A stretch of 54,237 bases of DNA from Sinosporangium album (GCF_900100605.1 NZ_FNCN01000040.1:1-54237); one strand, 5' to 3'; counted from the stretch's first letter, positions 15,897 to 25,318 are shown. Translations and numbers: made by a program. The notes: generated from the letters alone by a model not told the origin.

Positions 15897-15921
15897 CCGG
15901 TACCGACCGAGTCGGTACCGG
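15897..15921. promoter_or_regulatory. Palindromic candidate operator between kinase and FAD oxidoreductase
   Basis: The exact 11-bp arms CCGGTACCGAC and GTCGGTACCGG flank a three-base centre. The site lies 35 bases upstream of the oxidoreductase ATG and 127 bases from the divergent kinase start, so it could control either or both. Dyad length and spacing suit a dimeric HTH regulator; the neighbouring LuxR-type regulator is the obvious candidate. Confidence 0.6.
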
Positions 15922-15955
15922 AGGACGCGGGCTACGACGGAAAGGTACACACGAC

Positions 15956-17122
15956 ATGTCAGTGGGCTGGGACACGGCCGTGGCTGGATGGGAAGGGTTC
16001 GCTCCCCTGGCGGGCGATGTCGCCGCCGACGCCTGCGTGGTGGGTCTGGGTGCCTCCGGGTTGGCCGCGATCGAGGCGTTCCTCGACCGCGGCCTCTCAG
16101 TCGTCGGGGTCGACGCCGACCGGGTGGCGGCCGGGGCGGCCGGACGTAACGGGGGCTTCCTGCTGGGCGGACCGGCGCCGGCGTTCCACCGGGCCGTCGA
16201 GCGCTGGGGCCCGGCCGCCGTCGACCTCTACCGCGACACGCTGGGGGAACTCGACCGGCTGTACGCGCTGCTCGGCCCGTCGGTGATCCGCCGGGTTGGC
16301 TCCATCCGGCTGGCCGGACTGCCCGGCGGGCCCGCGGACGAGGCCGAAGCGGCGGACCGGGAGGCCGAGGTGGCCGACTGCGCGGCCCAGGCCGCGGCGC
16401 TGCGTGAGCACGGAATCGCCGTGGAGGAGTACAACGGGCCCCTCGGTGTCGGCCTGTACCTTCCCGACGACGCGGCCACGAACCCGGTGGTGCGGGCCAC
16501 CGGGCTGGCCGCGCGCCTCGGCCGTCGCACGCCGCTGCACGAGCACACCCCGGTGAGGTCCGTCGGCGGCGGCGCGGTGGTGACCGAGCGGGGTGTGATC
16601 AGGGCGCGGTTCGTCGTGGTGGCCGTCGACGGGCGGCTGGAGAGGATCGTGCCCGCGCTCCGTCCCCACGTGCGGACGGCCCGGCTCCAGATGCTGAGCT
16701 CCGCCCCGATCTCGTCGCACCGGCTGCCCTGCCCGGTCTACGCCCGCTGGGGTTACGACTACGCGCAGCAGCTACCCGATGGACGGCTCTACGTCGGAGG
16801 TGGCCGGGACCGCTTCCTCGACGAGGAGTGGACCCACGACGCCGACCCCACCGAGGCCGTGCAGCACCACATCGAGGACGTCGCGCGGCGGATGGCGGGC
16901 GGTGCCGTACGGGTCGAGCACAGGTGGGCGGCGTCGGTCGGATGGACCCCGGACGACCGGCCGCTGTGCGCCCGGGTGGAGGTGGGGGTGGTCGCGATCG
17001 GCGGTTACAACGGCACGGGAAACCTGGTCGGCCCGGTGACGGCACGCGCGGCCGTCGAATACCTGCTCGACGGGAAGACCCCTCCGGCGTGGGCCAACGC
17101 GCTGGATATGGCGGCGGGCTGA
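15956..17122 (+). CDS. FAD-dependent oxidoreductase, DAO (D-amino-acid/glycine oxidase) family
   Basis: 388 residues starting at MSVGWDTAVAGWEGFAPLAG with GAAAGG upstream. The FAD-binding Rossmann motif is ACVVGLGASGLAAIEAFLDR, followed by VDADRVAAGAAGRNGGFLLG, the DAO-family signature. The C-terminal GGYNGTGNLVGPVTARAAVE block closes the FAD site. Relatives oxidise amines, amino acids or N-methylated compounds with H2O2 release; in this subgroup the substrate is unassigned. It is divergent from a two-component system, with a strong palindrome in its promoter, implying sensory control. A tRNA-synthetase-like fragment follows directly after the stop. Confidence 0.88.
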   Translation: MSVGWDTAVAGWEGFAPLAGDVAADACVVGLGASGLAAIEAFLDRGLSVVGVDADRVAAGAAGRNGGFLLGGPAPAFHRAVERWGPAAVDLYRDTLGELDRLYALLGPSVIRRVGSIRLAGLPGGPADEAEAADREAEVADCAAQAAALREHGIAVEEYNGPLGVGLYLPDDAATNPVVRATGLAARLGRRTPLHEHTPVRSVGGGAVVTERGVIRARFVVVAVDGRLERIVPALRPHVRTARLQMLSSAPISSHRLPCPVYARWGYDYAQQLPDGRLYVGGGRDRFLDEEWTHDADPTEAVQHHIEDVARRMAGGAVRVEHRWAASVGWTPDDRPLCARVEVGVVAIGGYNGTGNLVGPVTARAAVEYLLDGKTPPAWANALDMAAG

Positions 17123-17310
17123 CATCCACTGAGTATGTGGAGCGTTTCGGTCAAGCGCTCGACGACGGGCTGGATACGCCGCGTGCCGTCCAGACACTGG
17201 ACGAGCTGTTCCAGAACAACGACCTGCCCGACGGCAGAAGGTTCGAGACCGCGGTCTTGCTCGACCGCGTGCTCGGACTTGAGCTGGCACGCGACGTAGG
17301 GCGCTACTGA
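17123..17310 (+). pseudogene. C-terminal fragment resembling cysteinyl-tRNA synthetase
   Basis: The reading frame gives STEYVERFGQALDDGLDTPR, AVQTLDELFQNNDLPDGRRF, ETAVLLDRVLGLELARDVGR. This resembles the helical region after the catalytic core of CysS or its mycothiol-ligase relative MshC (ERF..AldDDLNTp.AlavL.el ... fd.vLGL.L). No HIGH or KMSKS motifs precede it; instead it abuts the oxidoreductase stop. It is most likely a stranded fragment, though an internal GTG at VERFGQ would allow a 57-residue protein. Confidence 0.5.
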
Positions 17311-17568
17311 TCCGCCCCCAGGCCTCCGCGCGCCAGCGCCGGCGTGGTCGCCGTCACGGCCCCGCTGGCGGGCGTGAGCAGCTGCGTGGCACGCCCACCA
17401 GCACTATGAACACACCATCGCTGATCCGCGCCACGCCGCAACGAGCGCTCCCCGGTCCAGCAGATCAACGACCTCGTAGGCAGCGATCTTGACGGTATGT
17501 ATGCCCTGCGGTGCCATCCGCGTACGTCGAACCTCAGGGCGACCGCCGCTACGGAAGCCGGACGGTCT

Positions 17569-18783
17569 TCAGATCAAGGCCGGGCGCTCGGAGGGCGGGG
17601 TCAGCAACCCGCGCCGGTCGAGTGTGCGTACGGCCGACAGGCACACCAGGCCGAGCGCGGTCAGGAGGAGCCAGGGGACGGCTCCTGGCACGATGTCGAC
17701 GAGCAGGCCGGTGACCAGATTGCCCAGGGCGATGCCGATGCCCGCCACCATGTTGTAGAGGCCGTAGTGCGTGGCGACCATACGGTCGCCCGATAGTGCG
17801 ACTATCCGGTCCATCTCAAATGGGTAGGCGAGCACGGTGCCCAGGGCGAGCAGTACGGCGCAGGCGAGCACGGCCGCCAGCCGTACGGGGGCGGAGCCTG
17901 GCCAGAGTGCGCCGTAGACCACCAGGGGCAGGAAGGCGGCGGCCATGCACGCGAGCCCTCGGGTGATGGCCTGCGGCCCTGTCCAGCGGCGGCGGGCCCA
18001 GTCGGTGACGCGCACTTGGCCGACGACCGCGACGACCGCGGAGACCACGAACAGCACGCTGACCGCTGCGCTGCTGTCGAGCTCCAGCGGCAGCGCCAGG
18101 TAGACCTGGAACGACAGTGTGTAGGAGCCGGCCATGGCCAGCGTGAACAGCATGAACGGCCGGTTCGTGATGACTGCCCGCCAGTCGGCGAGAACTGGGC
18201 CGGCGGGCGGGGTGCTGGTGCGGCACGGCGGGAGGGCGAGGTATTGCAGCATGGTGAGCAGGGCGAAGGTGCCCGCCGCGACCAGGCATACGAGGCGGAA
18301 GTCCACCACGGCCAGTGCCAGCCCGATCGGGGGTCCGATGAGGATGCCCACCTGGTAGAAGACGTTGAACAGGGCGAATGCCTCCACCCTGCGCGGGCCG
18401 GCGTCGTGGGCGAGGTATGCGCGCACGGCCGGGTTGAACAGCGCCCCGGCGAAGCCGGTCATCGCCGAGGCGATGAGTAGAGCGGGGAGGTTCGCGGCGA
18501 ACGCCAGGAGGGCGAATCCCGCCGTACGCAGGAGACATCCGGCGAGAATGACGGGCCGGTAGCCGAGCCGGTCGGCGAGGGTGCCGCCGATCAGGAACAT
18601 GCCTTGCTGGCTGAGGTTGCGCATGCCGAGTATGAGCCCGACACTCCACGCCGCCATGCCGAGGCCGTCGGAGAGGTGCCCTGCGAGGTACGGCATCAGC
18701 ATGTAGAAGCCGGTGTTGATGGTGAGCTGGTTGACCATGAGCAGCTGGACGCTGCGGTCGAAAGAGCGCAGGCGCCGCCACAT
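17569..18783 (-). CDS. MFS transporter (DHA1-type efflux)
   Basis: 404 residues starting [20 protein letters not shown], with about twelve predicted membrane helices. The loop 2-3 signature GGTLADRLGYRPVIL is present and a second half follows after ADWRAVITNRPFMLFT. It belongs to the MdtH-like drug-exporter group. The ATG overlaps the stop of the cysteine-synthase-like gene by one base, indicating coupling and a shared role: export of, or protection from, that enzyme's product. A decayed second copy of its middle region lies at 38467-38718, about 20 kb away. The C-terminal tail is short. Confidence 0.9.
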   Translation of the reverse strand: MWRRLRSFDRSVQLLMVNQLTINTGFYMLMPYLAGHLSDGLGMAAWSVGLILGMRNLSQQGMFLIGGTLADRLGYRPVILAGCLLRTAGFALLAFAANLPALLIASAMTGFAGALFNPAVRAYLAHDAGPRRVEAFALFNVFYQVGILIGPPIGLALAVVDFRLVCLVAAGTFALLTMLQYLALPPCRTSTPPAGPVLADWRAVITNRPFMLFTLAMAGSYTLSFQVYLALPLELDSSAAVSVLFVVSAVVAVVGQVRVTDWARRRWTGPQAITRGLACMAAAFLPLVVYGALWPGSAPVRLAAVLACAVLLALGTVLAYPFEMDRIVALSGDRMVATHYGLYNMVAGIGIALGNLVTGLLVDIVPGAVPWLLLTALGLVCLSAVRTLDRRGLLTPPSERPALI

Positions 18784-19835
18784 CAGCGCTTCACCCCCGT
18801 GACGCAGCGGGTCCAGCGGGTGACTTCGGCCTCCGCCGGGCATTGGATTTCCTCGGGTTCGTCCGCTGGTGGCCGGTCGAGCAGGTCGTGGGCGGCACAG
18901 TAGTCGTCGTCGAAGACGGATGTGTAGTAGCGGGAGGGGCCGTCCGGGAAGACTGCCGCGATCCGGGTGGACGGCTGCATGGTCCGGGCGCACCAGGCCG
19001 CGACGGTAGCGACGGCGCCGACGCTCCACCCGCCGGTGGCGTAGTGGGTGGCGGCCAGCCGCCGGCACGCCCACACCGCTTCATGCGGGGCAACCCAGTG
19101 CACTTCATCGAAGGCGTCGCGGGCGATGTTCCGCGGATGGATGCTGCTGCCGAGGCCGCGCATCAGCCGGGTCCGGGCGGGCTGACCGAAGATCACCGAA
19201 CCGACGGCGTCGACTCCGATCAACCGCATGTCCGGATAGAAGCGGCGCAGCTCTCTGGCGATGCCTGCCGAGTGGCCACCGGTGCCCACGCTGCACACCA
19301 GCACGTCGATCCGGCCGAGCTGTGCGATCAACTCGCGGGCCAGGCCGGTGTAAGCCTCCACGTTGTCCGGGTTGTCGTACTGGTTCGGGTAGTAGGCGCC
19401 GGGGTGTTCGCGCAGAAGCTCATCGACGCGGTCCAGCCTGGCCTGCTGCCAGCCGCCCACCGGGTGCGGATGGCCCACGGTCTCCACGGTGGTGCCGTAG
19501 GCGGTCAGCAGGCGGTGCACGATCGCCTCCATGCCGGGATCGGACACGACAGTGATGGGATGCCCATAGGTGATCCCGGCCAGGGCGAGTCCCAAACCGA
19601 AGGTCCCGGAGGTCGATTCGACGACCATCGCCCCGGGCGCGAGGTCTCCGCGGGCGCGGGCGCGCTCGATGATGTGCAGGGCGGCGCGGTCTTTGATGCC
19701 GCCGGGGTTGGCGCCCTCCAGTTTGGCCCAGAAGCCATGGCGGCCGGAGGTGAAGGTCTCGCCGATCCAGCAGGTAGGCGTGTTGCCCACCGGCAGCGGC
19801 AGGGCGGGGTGAGTGATGGCTGGTGCTGAGAACAT
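18783..19835 (-). CDS. PLP-dependent cysteine synthase/CBS-like enzyme
   Basis: 350 residues starting at [20 protein letters not shown] with AAAAGGG upstream. The PLP-binding lysine is K48 ([13 protein letters not shown]), and the phosphate-binding glycine loop is [17 protein letters not shown]. The substrate-loop motif is [12 protein letters not shown], whereas classical O-acetylserine sulfhydrylases have (P/E)TSGNTG. The Asn-to-Thr change suggests a specialised beta-replacement enzyme, for example one making a non-protein amino acid like SbnA or VioB relatives, rather than housekeeping CysK. The fused pairing with an efflux MFS supports secondary metabolism or export. Cytosolic. The exact reaction is unknown. 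Confidence 0.85.
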   Translation of the reverse strand: MFSAPAITHPALPLPVGNTPTCWIGETFTSGRHGFWAKLEGANPGGIKDRAALHIIERARARGDLAPGAMVVESTSGTFGLGLALAGITYGHPITVVSDPGMEAIVHRLLTAYGTTVETVGHPHPVGGWQQARLDRVDELLREHPGAYYPNQYDNPDNVEAYTGLARELIAQLGRIDVLVCSVGTGGHSAGIARELRRFYPDMRLIGVDAVGSVIFGQPARTRLMRGLGSSIHPRNIARDAFDEVHWVAPHEAVWACRRLAATHYATGGWSVGAVATVAAWCARTMQPSTRIAAVFPDGPSRYYTSVFDDDYCAAHDLLDRPPADEPEEIQCPAEAEVTRWTRCVTGVKR

Positions 19836-19938
19836 GGTGATCGGCCCTTTTCGGCGCATGCTCGCGCCAGGTCGCTGATTGTCACGGAACACGTCGTCTC
19901 GCGGGCATCTCGTGGGATGCCTGCGGTGTCCGCGGCGA

Positions 19939-20325
19939 TCAGGGCCGATAGACCTCAAGGGTGTGGGTGAGCACGGCTCGTTCTCGATGGCCCCGGGGCG
20001 GGGCTCTGCTTGGTGGCCGGCTGGGCGCCCATGTTCGGGGCGGTGAGGTGAAGTCTCCGGTGAACCGGTCGATCTCGACCGCCGGCCTCACGGGCGAAAG
20101 GTCGGATGCCGACATGTTGAACGCGTCCGAGTGCACCGCCCCGCCGTGGTGGTCATGCGGGTTCGGGTGCGGACAGGACATCGAACTCGGTGCGCTCGAT
20201 GGGGTGTGCTGATGGTGAGGGGTGGTGGCGTGCACCCAAAGGTGCACGACCGTGAGGGTCCCGATCAGCACGGCAAGCCACGTCACCAAACGTGGCTTGT
20301 GCGCAACCTTCCCCCCGATACACAT
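19939..20325 (-). CDS. Small His-rich membrane-anchored protein, unknown function
   Basis: 128 residues. One N-terminal hydrophobic segment ([20 protein letters not shown]) is followed by a His/Pro/Ser-rich stretch ([28 protein letters not shown]) and a Pro/Arg-rich tail. The layout resembles short actinobacterial His-rich membrane proteins (for example the DUF6153-like group) often found near metal, especially copper, genes, but I cannot confirm membership. The start codon is uncertain. It lies upstream of the cysteine-synthase-like gene on the same strand with a 103-base gap. A metal-binding role is only suggested by composition. Confidence 0.5.
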   Translation of the reverse strand: MCIGGKVAHKPRLVTWLAVLIGTLTVVHLWVHATTPHHQHTPSSAPSSMSCPHPNPHDHHGGAVHSDAFNMSASDLSPVRPAVEIDRFTGDFTSPPRTWAPSRPPSRAPPRGHRERAVLTHTLEVYRP

Positions 20326-20334
20326 TTCAGCTAC

Positions 20335-20590
20335 TTACTGTAGCCGAACCACTCCGATGGGTAACGCCTGGTAGTTGGGTGCGACCACAACGCGCACTGG
20401 TGGACTGCAACGCGCGCCCCCCCGAAGGCCCCAGCCGTACGGCATTGCGTTCTTTTTGGTCGTTTTTTTCTTAGTGGAACGCATGGCTTTTATATCAGTT
20501 ATGCGGAGATATGTGGAAATCGGTGGCAAGCGCTTGTACCAAGTACGTAATGTGGAGTTAATTTCCCATTTAGCAGTGAAAGGTGAAATT
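20335..20590 (+). promoter_or_regulatory. AT-rich promoter/leader region of the WXG/toxin operon
   Basis: This stretch is markedly richer in A and T than its surroundings, with T-runs near 20450-20470 and TTTTATATCAG near 20490. It precedes the first gene of a four-gene operon. An in-frame extension of that gene reaches into it but has no protein-like character. It likely carries the promoter; foreign origin or silencing by a nucleoid protein is also possible. No exact -10/-35 pair is claimed. Confidence 0.4.
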
Positions 20591-20974
20591 GTGGCCGACG
20601 CGTTCCAAGCAACGGTCGGGGAGCTGGCGGGCCAGATCAACCAGCAGATCGAGCGCGTACGCGAAACGTATGGAGCACTTAAGGCCATCGCGTCAACGAC
20701 GACCTCCTCCGACGGGATGATCAGCGTGACCGTCGGGCCTCAGGGCGAGGTCCGCGGTATCGAATTGAACCCGCGCGTCTACCGCAAACTGTCCGCCTCC
20801 GAGCTGGCCGACGCGATCATGGATCAGATCAACCGCGCCATGGCCACCGTCGCGGAGCAGCGCCGGCGGTTGATGGAGCCGCTCATGCCGGAGGAGCTGC
20901 GCTACGACCAGGTCTTCGGCGAGAACGTCACGCTCGACGCCTTCCTGCCCCCGCCCGTGGACACCGACGCATGA
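20591..20974 (+). CDS. YbaB/EbfC-family protein of a type VII-like toxin operon
   Basis: 127 residues from the GTG at 20591, placed after AAAGGTGAAATT; the longer frame upstream is AT-rich leader. The domain is a complete YbaB/EbfC fold: helix (GELAGQINQQIERVRETYGA), strands (GMISVTVGPQGEVRGIELNP) and C-terminal helix (ASELADAIMDQINRAMATVA). Paralogs of this nucleoid protein commonly head actinobacterial WXG100/polymorphic toxin operons, where they are thought to act as secretion-linked partners rather than DNA compactors. The stop overlaps the next start (ATGA), so translation is coupled. Confidence 0.85.
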   Translation: MADAFQATVGELAGQINQQIERVRETYGALKAIASTTTSSDGMISVTVGPQGEVRGIELNPRVYRKLSASELADAIMDQINRAMATVAEQRRRLMEPLMPEELRYDQVFGENVTLDAFLPPPVDTDA

Positions 20975-21270
20975 CGGGCTACTACGTCCGCCCTGACGCG
21001 CTGCGCAGTCAGACACGCGTCTACGACGAGCAGCACACCGACATGGAGCAGGTGCGCGACAACCTGCGGGCCGCCTTCGACCGCGACGGAAACACGCTCG
21101 GTAGTGATCTGTACGGCGCCGAGCTGGCCAAGAAGCTGCCCGGGATCGAGAAGCACATCTTCACGGCACTGGACGCCTACATCAAGGAACTGGAGCACAC
21201 GTCCACCGGCCTGCACCGCACGGCCGACACCTACGAGCTGGCCGACCGGATCCGGCTCCCCGGTTCCTGA
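20971..21270 (+). CDS. WXG100/ESX-like helical secretion partner
   Basis: 99 residues, all helical. It begins MTGYYVRPDALRSQTRVYDE, with a central helix (DMEQVRDNLRAAFDRDG) and a C-terminal helix (FTALDAYIKELEHTSTGLHR). The size and hairpin-like layout fit the ESX/WXG family (type VII secretion targets), although no strict W-x-G is present. A C-terminal TYELADRIR may serve as the YxxxD/E-like secretion signal (YELAD). It lies between the YbaB-like gene (4-base overlap) and the large toxin (6-base gap), and likely pairs with the toxin's WXG-like N-terminus for export. Confidence 0.75.
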   Translation: MTGYYVRPDALRSQTRVYDEQHTDMEQVRDNLRAAFDRDGNTLGSDLYGAELAKKLPGIEKHIFTALDAYIKELEHTSTGLHRTADTYELADRIRLPGS

Positions 21271-21276
21271 TCACCC

Positions 21277-24200
21277 ATGGGCTTCGACGGGTTCCTCGTG
21301 CCCGACTGGGCCAAGCCTTACATCGGGTGGGTCGTCGGCATGGACTGGCCGGAGGGTGACGAGACAGGCTGTTTCCGGCTGGCCGACGCGTGCGTGACCG
21401 CGGCCCACCGCATCGTCGAGGGCACCGCCGCCGACCAGCCGTGGAGCGCGAACAAGATCGGCTCAGAGTGGGACGGGGCCGCTCACCTGGCCTTCGCCGA
21501 GCACGTGGGCAAGGTGGCGGAGCAGCAGGTCGCCGACCTCGTCAGCCGGCTGATCAATACCGCCGTCGCGCTTAACGGTGTGGGCGCGCAGATCCAGTAC
21601 GCCAAGTACATGATCGAGGTCACCGTCTGGCTGCTGATCGCGCAGCTCGCGTACCTGCTGGCGGCCGCTATGGCCACCGGCGGGGCGACCCTGGCGCTCA
21701 TCCCGACACGTGTGCTGATCGCTCGCATGACAGTGGCGCAGATCGCCAAGCGGACCCTGCTCAACATCGCGATTTACGCCGGGATCGTGGCGGGGATGGA
21801 CTCCGGCATCCAGGCCCTGCAGATGGCGCAGGGGCGCAGGGACGAGTTCGACCTGCGGCAGTTCGGGATCTCCGCGGTGAGCGGCGGCGCCATGGGCGGG
21901 CTCATGGGGCTGCTGAGCGGCGGGCTCACCCGGCTGGCCACCCCCGCCCTGCGCGCGGGGCTGACCAGGGCGGAGATGAGCACGGCGGAACGACTGCTGT
22001 CGGCCGCCAGTTCCTCCCTGTACGGCCAGGCGGCCCAGTTCGCGGTGACCGGCGGCATCACGACGGCCGGGACCCTGCTGGCGCAGGGCGACTTCAGCTG
22101 GGACCTGCTGGCCAAAGGCATCACCTCAAGTGCTCTCGGCGCGGACGGCCAACACCTGGCCGCGCCCCTCGCCACGCCCCTCGCCACGCCCCTCGCCACG
22201 CCCCCGCCGAACCGGGGCGGCACGGATTCTCCGTACGGAGACCCGTCCCCCGCCCCGCACAGTGGTCCCGATCCGGATCCGCGCCCCGCCCCCGATTCAC
22301 GTTCAGCCCCGGACCCGCGCCCCGACCCGCCGAGCGGTCCCGACCCGGCCCCGCGCTCTGTTCCGGACTCCCAGAGCGGCCCGAATCCGACGCCTCAACG
22401 TGAGTCCGACCGCGCCGCCACGCTGAGCCACGCGGCGGCCGATTTCGGACCCGGTGCCAAGCCCGACAGTGGACCTGAGGCCGCCCACCAGGCCGCGGTC
22501 CCGCACAACCCGCCGGATCGGCAGCACCAGGGAGAGGTACGGCCGCAGCCCGCACCTCCGCAACCCGCACCGCCGCAGGCCGCACCTCCGCAGGGTGGAG
22601 TGCCCGTGCGCGGTCCGGAGGCGCCCCCCGGCTCCAGGACACCCGAGCAGAGCACATCCCCTGCGCCCCGCAGTACACCGGAACCCCGCAGCACACCGGA
22701 ACACGCCGCCGATGGCGCACCCCGCCGACCGGACGGACGTGGGAACGGCGCCGAACCCGCGGCATCCGCGCGTCAGGGGGCGCCCGGCGAGACGCCTCCC
22801 GCGAGCAGGATCGAACGGCTGCTCAATCATGTCCCCGACTCGGGTGACACCATGCCGGGCCCCTCGGCGGCGAGCCGGGCCGACCACGAGAGCGGCAGCA
22901 CGCCGCCTACCTCCCCGCCGGGCGGCGACGCCCCGCCGCCCCGGGCGGGCGAGGGTGCGACCGCGCCCTCCCGTTCGGACGACGCCCCGAGTGTCCCCTC
23001 GCAATACGGGCCCGGTTCGCGGGACGGCACATCGTCGCGGGTGCCGTTCGACTTTGAACGCTTCTACAACGATCCTCGCTGGTGGGCCGAGGCCACGAGG
23101 TTCGAGCAGCGCCTGGGCGCGTACTACTTCAACGACCCGCAGACCGTGGACGCCGCCCGCTCCGCGCTGCGCAAGCTACGCGACGTCCTCGTGGACCTCA
23201 CCCCGAGGCGGCCCGGCGAAAGCCCCGAAGCCTTCGCCCGCCGCGTGGAGAGCGTCTTCTTCAAGGACGACCCGTCCAGCGCCGGGCAGGTGGGCACGCG
23301 CTCCGGGGTGACCGTCGACGACCTGCTCGCGCATGGGAACCTGCGCGAGCTGATGACGGCCTTCTACAACGGCGCCTACTACAACCGCGCCAACCCCAAC
23401 ATCTTCGGCAACGCCCTGCTCAACATCATGGACACCGGCGACTGGGGCCGGGCCCGCGAGGCCGGTCTCGATGTCGGCGAGGTGCGGCGGGCCCGGCACC
23501 AGCTCGACGAGCGGCTGCACCGCTCGGTGCTCGGGCGGCTGGAGGCCAGGCTCGCGCCGGGGATGTATACCTTCCACCGCGACCCTTTCGGCACGGGCAA
23601 CGTCGCCATGCTCTCGGAACGCGGCGCCAGGGACGTCGCCGAGCTGGTCACGAGCCAGTTCAGCCGGCGCGACCGTACGGAGACGGAGATCCAGAAGCTG
23701 GACCTCAACACGACGCCCGGCCACTATGACCGGCTGGGCGTGCCGCTGGGCAGGTTCGAACGGGCGTTCGTGGAAGAGCACCTCAATGGGCCGGCCACCC
23801 CTGACGCGTTGCTGCCATGGCGGGAGGGTGTGACCGCGCATGACACGACGGGGAGCCGGTGGGCGAGGAGGATCGCCGGGGAGGGCTACCCCGTGATCGA
23901 CGGCCTCTCCGGCACCACCGCCAAGATGCTCACCGCGGTCAAGTTCCTCGACCTCGGGCCCAGGACGACCGAGCGATTCCTGGGCGCGCTCATGGGATGG
24001 ATGCTGCCCGGCCAGGACCACTCGCTGTTCGAGATCGCCAGAGGCGCGCAGATCGCGGGCGTGGGAGGGGTGCGGCTTGAGCCTGGCTCCCGGCCGAGCC
24101 CGGTGGACTTCTACCGGAGCCTGCCCGACATGGACCTCGCAACGCTGCGCCGCGAGATCCTGCCCGACGGCATGTTCCCGCATGAGTCCAGATACGCCAC

Positions 24201-25317
24201 GAACGCCAGGGATGTCGCTGGTTTCTCCGAGACGCAGCATCCCAAGGTCGTCGAGACCGTCGACCGCCTCTGGCCGCAGCTGGAGAGCGGCCGGGTCACC
24301 GACCCGGACCTCGCAGCCTGGCTGGACCGCTCGGGCATCGACCCGGGCGACCCCGCCGCCGTGCGGGCGTTGGGCGAACGGCTGTCGCCCGCGCATGTGA
24401 TGGCGCTGACCGTGTACACCAGGCACAGCCACTACCTGATCAACAACGTGACGCGTACCCAGCTCTGGACCGGGGGGGTGTCGGAGTCGGTGGTCAGGCG
24501 CCGCATGGCGGACAAGGTCCACCAGCTCGTCGGCAACTACCTGGACAACCTCGCCGCAGGCACCAAGGCCCTGCCGCTGCCGCTGGCCCTGCGCCCGCTC
24601 CTGCACGTGGGCGACGGCCACCTCAACTCCGAATCGCCCCTGAACTCGCCGGCCGGCTCCTACATCGACGCGGTTCGCCGTACGGACGATGCCAAGGAGC
24701 GGCTCGCGCAGGCGCGGGACGAGGGGCGGAAGGAGGAGGCCAGGGACGCCGGGCAGGACCTCAGGGCGGCCCGCAAGGACCGGCAGGAGGCATGGAACGC
24801 GCTCAAAGAGCAGCTCGGCAGGGCCACGCCGCGTCTGTGGGACGAGATGCGCTGGCACGCCGACATGGTGCACGACGCGATGGCGCAGCTCCCGGGGGTG
24901 GGCTCGCCCGAGCAGCCGGTGCGGGCGTACCGCGGCGACTGGTTGACGCCGGTGCACTCTCCGATCTACGGCTCCGGCCTGCACCCGCACGGGACGGCCC
25001 GCGAGTTCCTCAGCGTGAGCAAGCTGCTGGAGGTGGCGATCAGGTTCATGGCCGAGAACCCGGCCGGCGATCGCAAGGTCCTCGTGGCCTACCAGCTCAC
25101 CGGGCAGCAGGCCAAGGACATCTCCATCTTCTCCTCCTTCTCCGAGGACCAGGAGGCCGTCTTCCCGCCGCATTCACGTGTGCGCCGGGTGGACGATCCG
25201 GAGCTGGCCGCGAGCCTGCGCGAAGAGGTGGATCGGCTGGCGGCGGACATGGTCGAACGCGGCGTCATTCCGGAGGTACCGCGCTCTTATAAGGTCATCG
25301 TGATGGAGGAGAGCTGA
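21277..25317 (+). CDS. Polymorphic toxin: WXG-like N-terminus, Pro-rich linker, C-terminal ADP-ribosyltransferase domain
   Basis: 1346 residues. Residues 1-110 form a WXG100-like/CpnT-N-type helical domain (WSANKIGSEWDGAAHLAFAE). Hydrophobic segments follow at about 108-180. Residues about 290-580 are a Pro/Ala/Ser-rich disordered linker, partly built of LATP and PDP repeats. From about 590 a large helical region precedes the C-terminus, where ADP-ribosyltransferase (R-S-E class) motifs are visible: R1219 in AYRGDW, S1246/S1248 in EFLSVSK, and E1293 in SEDQEAVFPPHSRVRRV. The last matches the ExE strand (E.EvLFPPgtrFrV), with Asp at the first position of the pair. It would be exported and modify a target protein or nucleic acid with NAD+. 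The partner downstream is a candidate immunity protein. Confidence 0.85.
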   Translation: MGFDGFLVPDWAKPYIGWVVGMDWPEGDETGCFRLADACVTAAHRIVEGTAADQPWSANKIGSEWDGAAHLAFAEHVGKVAEQQVADLVSRLINTAVALNGVGAQIQYAKYMIEVTVWLLIAQLAYLLAAAMATGGATLALIPTRVLIARMTVAQIAKRTLLNIAIYAGIVAGMDSGIQALQMAQGRRDEFDLRQFGISAVSGGAMGGLMGLLSGGLTRLATPALRAGLTRAEMSTAERLLSAASSSLYGQAAQFAVTGGITTAGTLLAQGDFSWDLLAKGITSSALGADGQHLAAPLATPLATPLATPPPNRGGTDSPYGDPSPAPHSGPDPDPRPAPDSRSAPDPRPDPPSGPDPAPRSVPDSQSGPNPTPQRESDRAATLSHAAADFGPGAKPDSGPEAAHQAAVPHNPPDRQHQGEVRPQPAPPQPAPPQAAPPQGGVPVRGPEAPPGSRTPEQSTSPAPRSTPEPRSTPEHAADGAPRRPDGRGNGAEPAASARQGAPGETPPASRIERLLNHVPDSGDTMPGPSAASRADHESGSTPPTSPPGGDAPPPRAGEGATAPSRSDDAPSVPSQYGPGSRDGTSSRVPFDFERFYNDPRWWAEATRFEQRLGAYYFNDPQTVDAARSALRKLRDVLVDLTPRRPGESPEAFARRVESVFFKDDPSSAGQVGTRSGVTVDDLLAHGNLRELMTAFYNGAYYNRANPNIFGNALLNIMDTGDWGRAREAGLDVGEVRRARHQLDERLHRSVLGRLEARLAPGMYTFHRDPFGTGNVAMLSERGARDVAELVTSQFSRRDRTETEIQKLDLNTTPGHYDRLGVPLGRFERAFVEEHLNGPATPDALLPWREGVTAHDTTGSRWARRIAGEGYPVIDGLSGTTAKMLTAVKFLDLGPRTTERFLGALMGWMLPGQDHSLFEIARGAQIAGVGGVRLEPGSRPSPVDFYRSLPDMDLATLRREILPDGMFPHESRYATNARDVAGFSETQHPKVVETVDRLWPQLESGRVTDPDLAAWLDRSGIDPGDPAAVRALGERLSPAHVMALTVYTRHSHYLINNVTRTQLWTGGVSESVVRRRMADKVHQLVGNYLDNLAAGTKALPLPLALRPLLHVGDGHLNSESPLNSPAGSYIDAVRRTDDAKERLAQARDEGRKEEARDAGQDLRAARKDRQEAWNALKEQLGRATPRLWDEMRWHADMVHDAMAQLPGVGSPEQPVRAYRGDWLTPVHSPIYGSGLHPHGTAREFLSVSKLLEVAIRFMAENPAGDRKVLVAYQLTGQQAKDISIFSSFSEDQEAVFPPHSRVRRVDDPELAASLREEVDRLAADMVERGVIPEVPRSYKVIVMEES

Positions 25318-25318
25318 C

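Noticed and set aside
23176-25173. A 665-codon open frame antisense to the toxin gene
   Set aside because: High-GC third-position bias opens the opposite strand; the sense frame has recognisable domains while the antisense product is Arg/His/Val-rich with no family match.
25121-25200. Considering the toxin C-terminus as a nuclease tip
   Set aside because: The R, S and D-x-E/FPP motifs fit ADP-ribosyltransferases better; no HNH or similar catalytic set is present.
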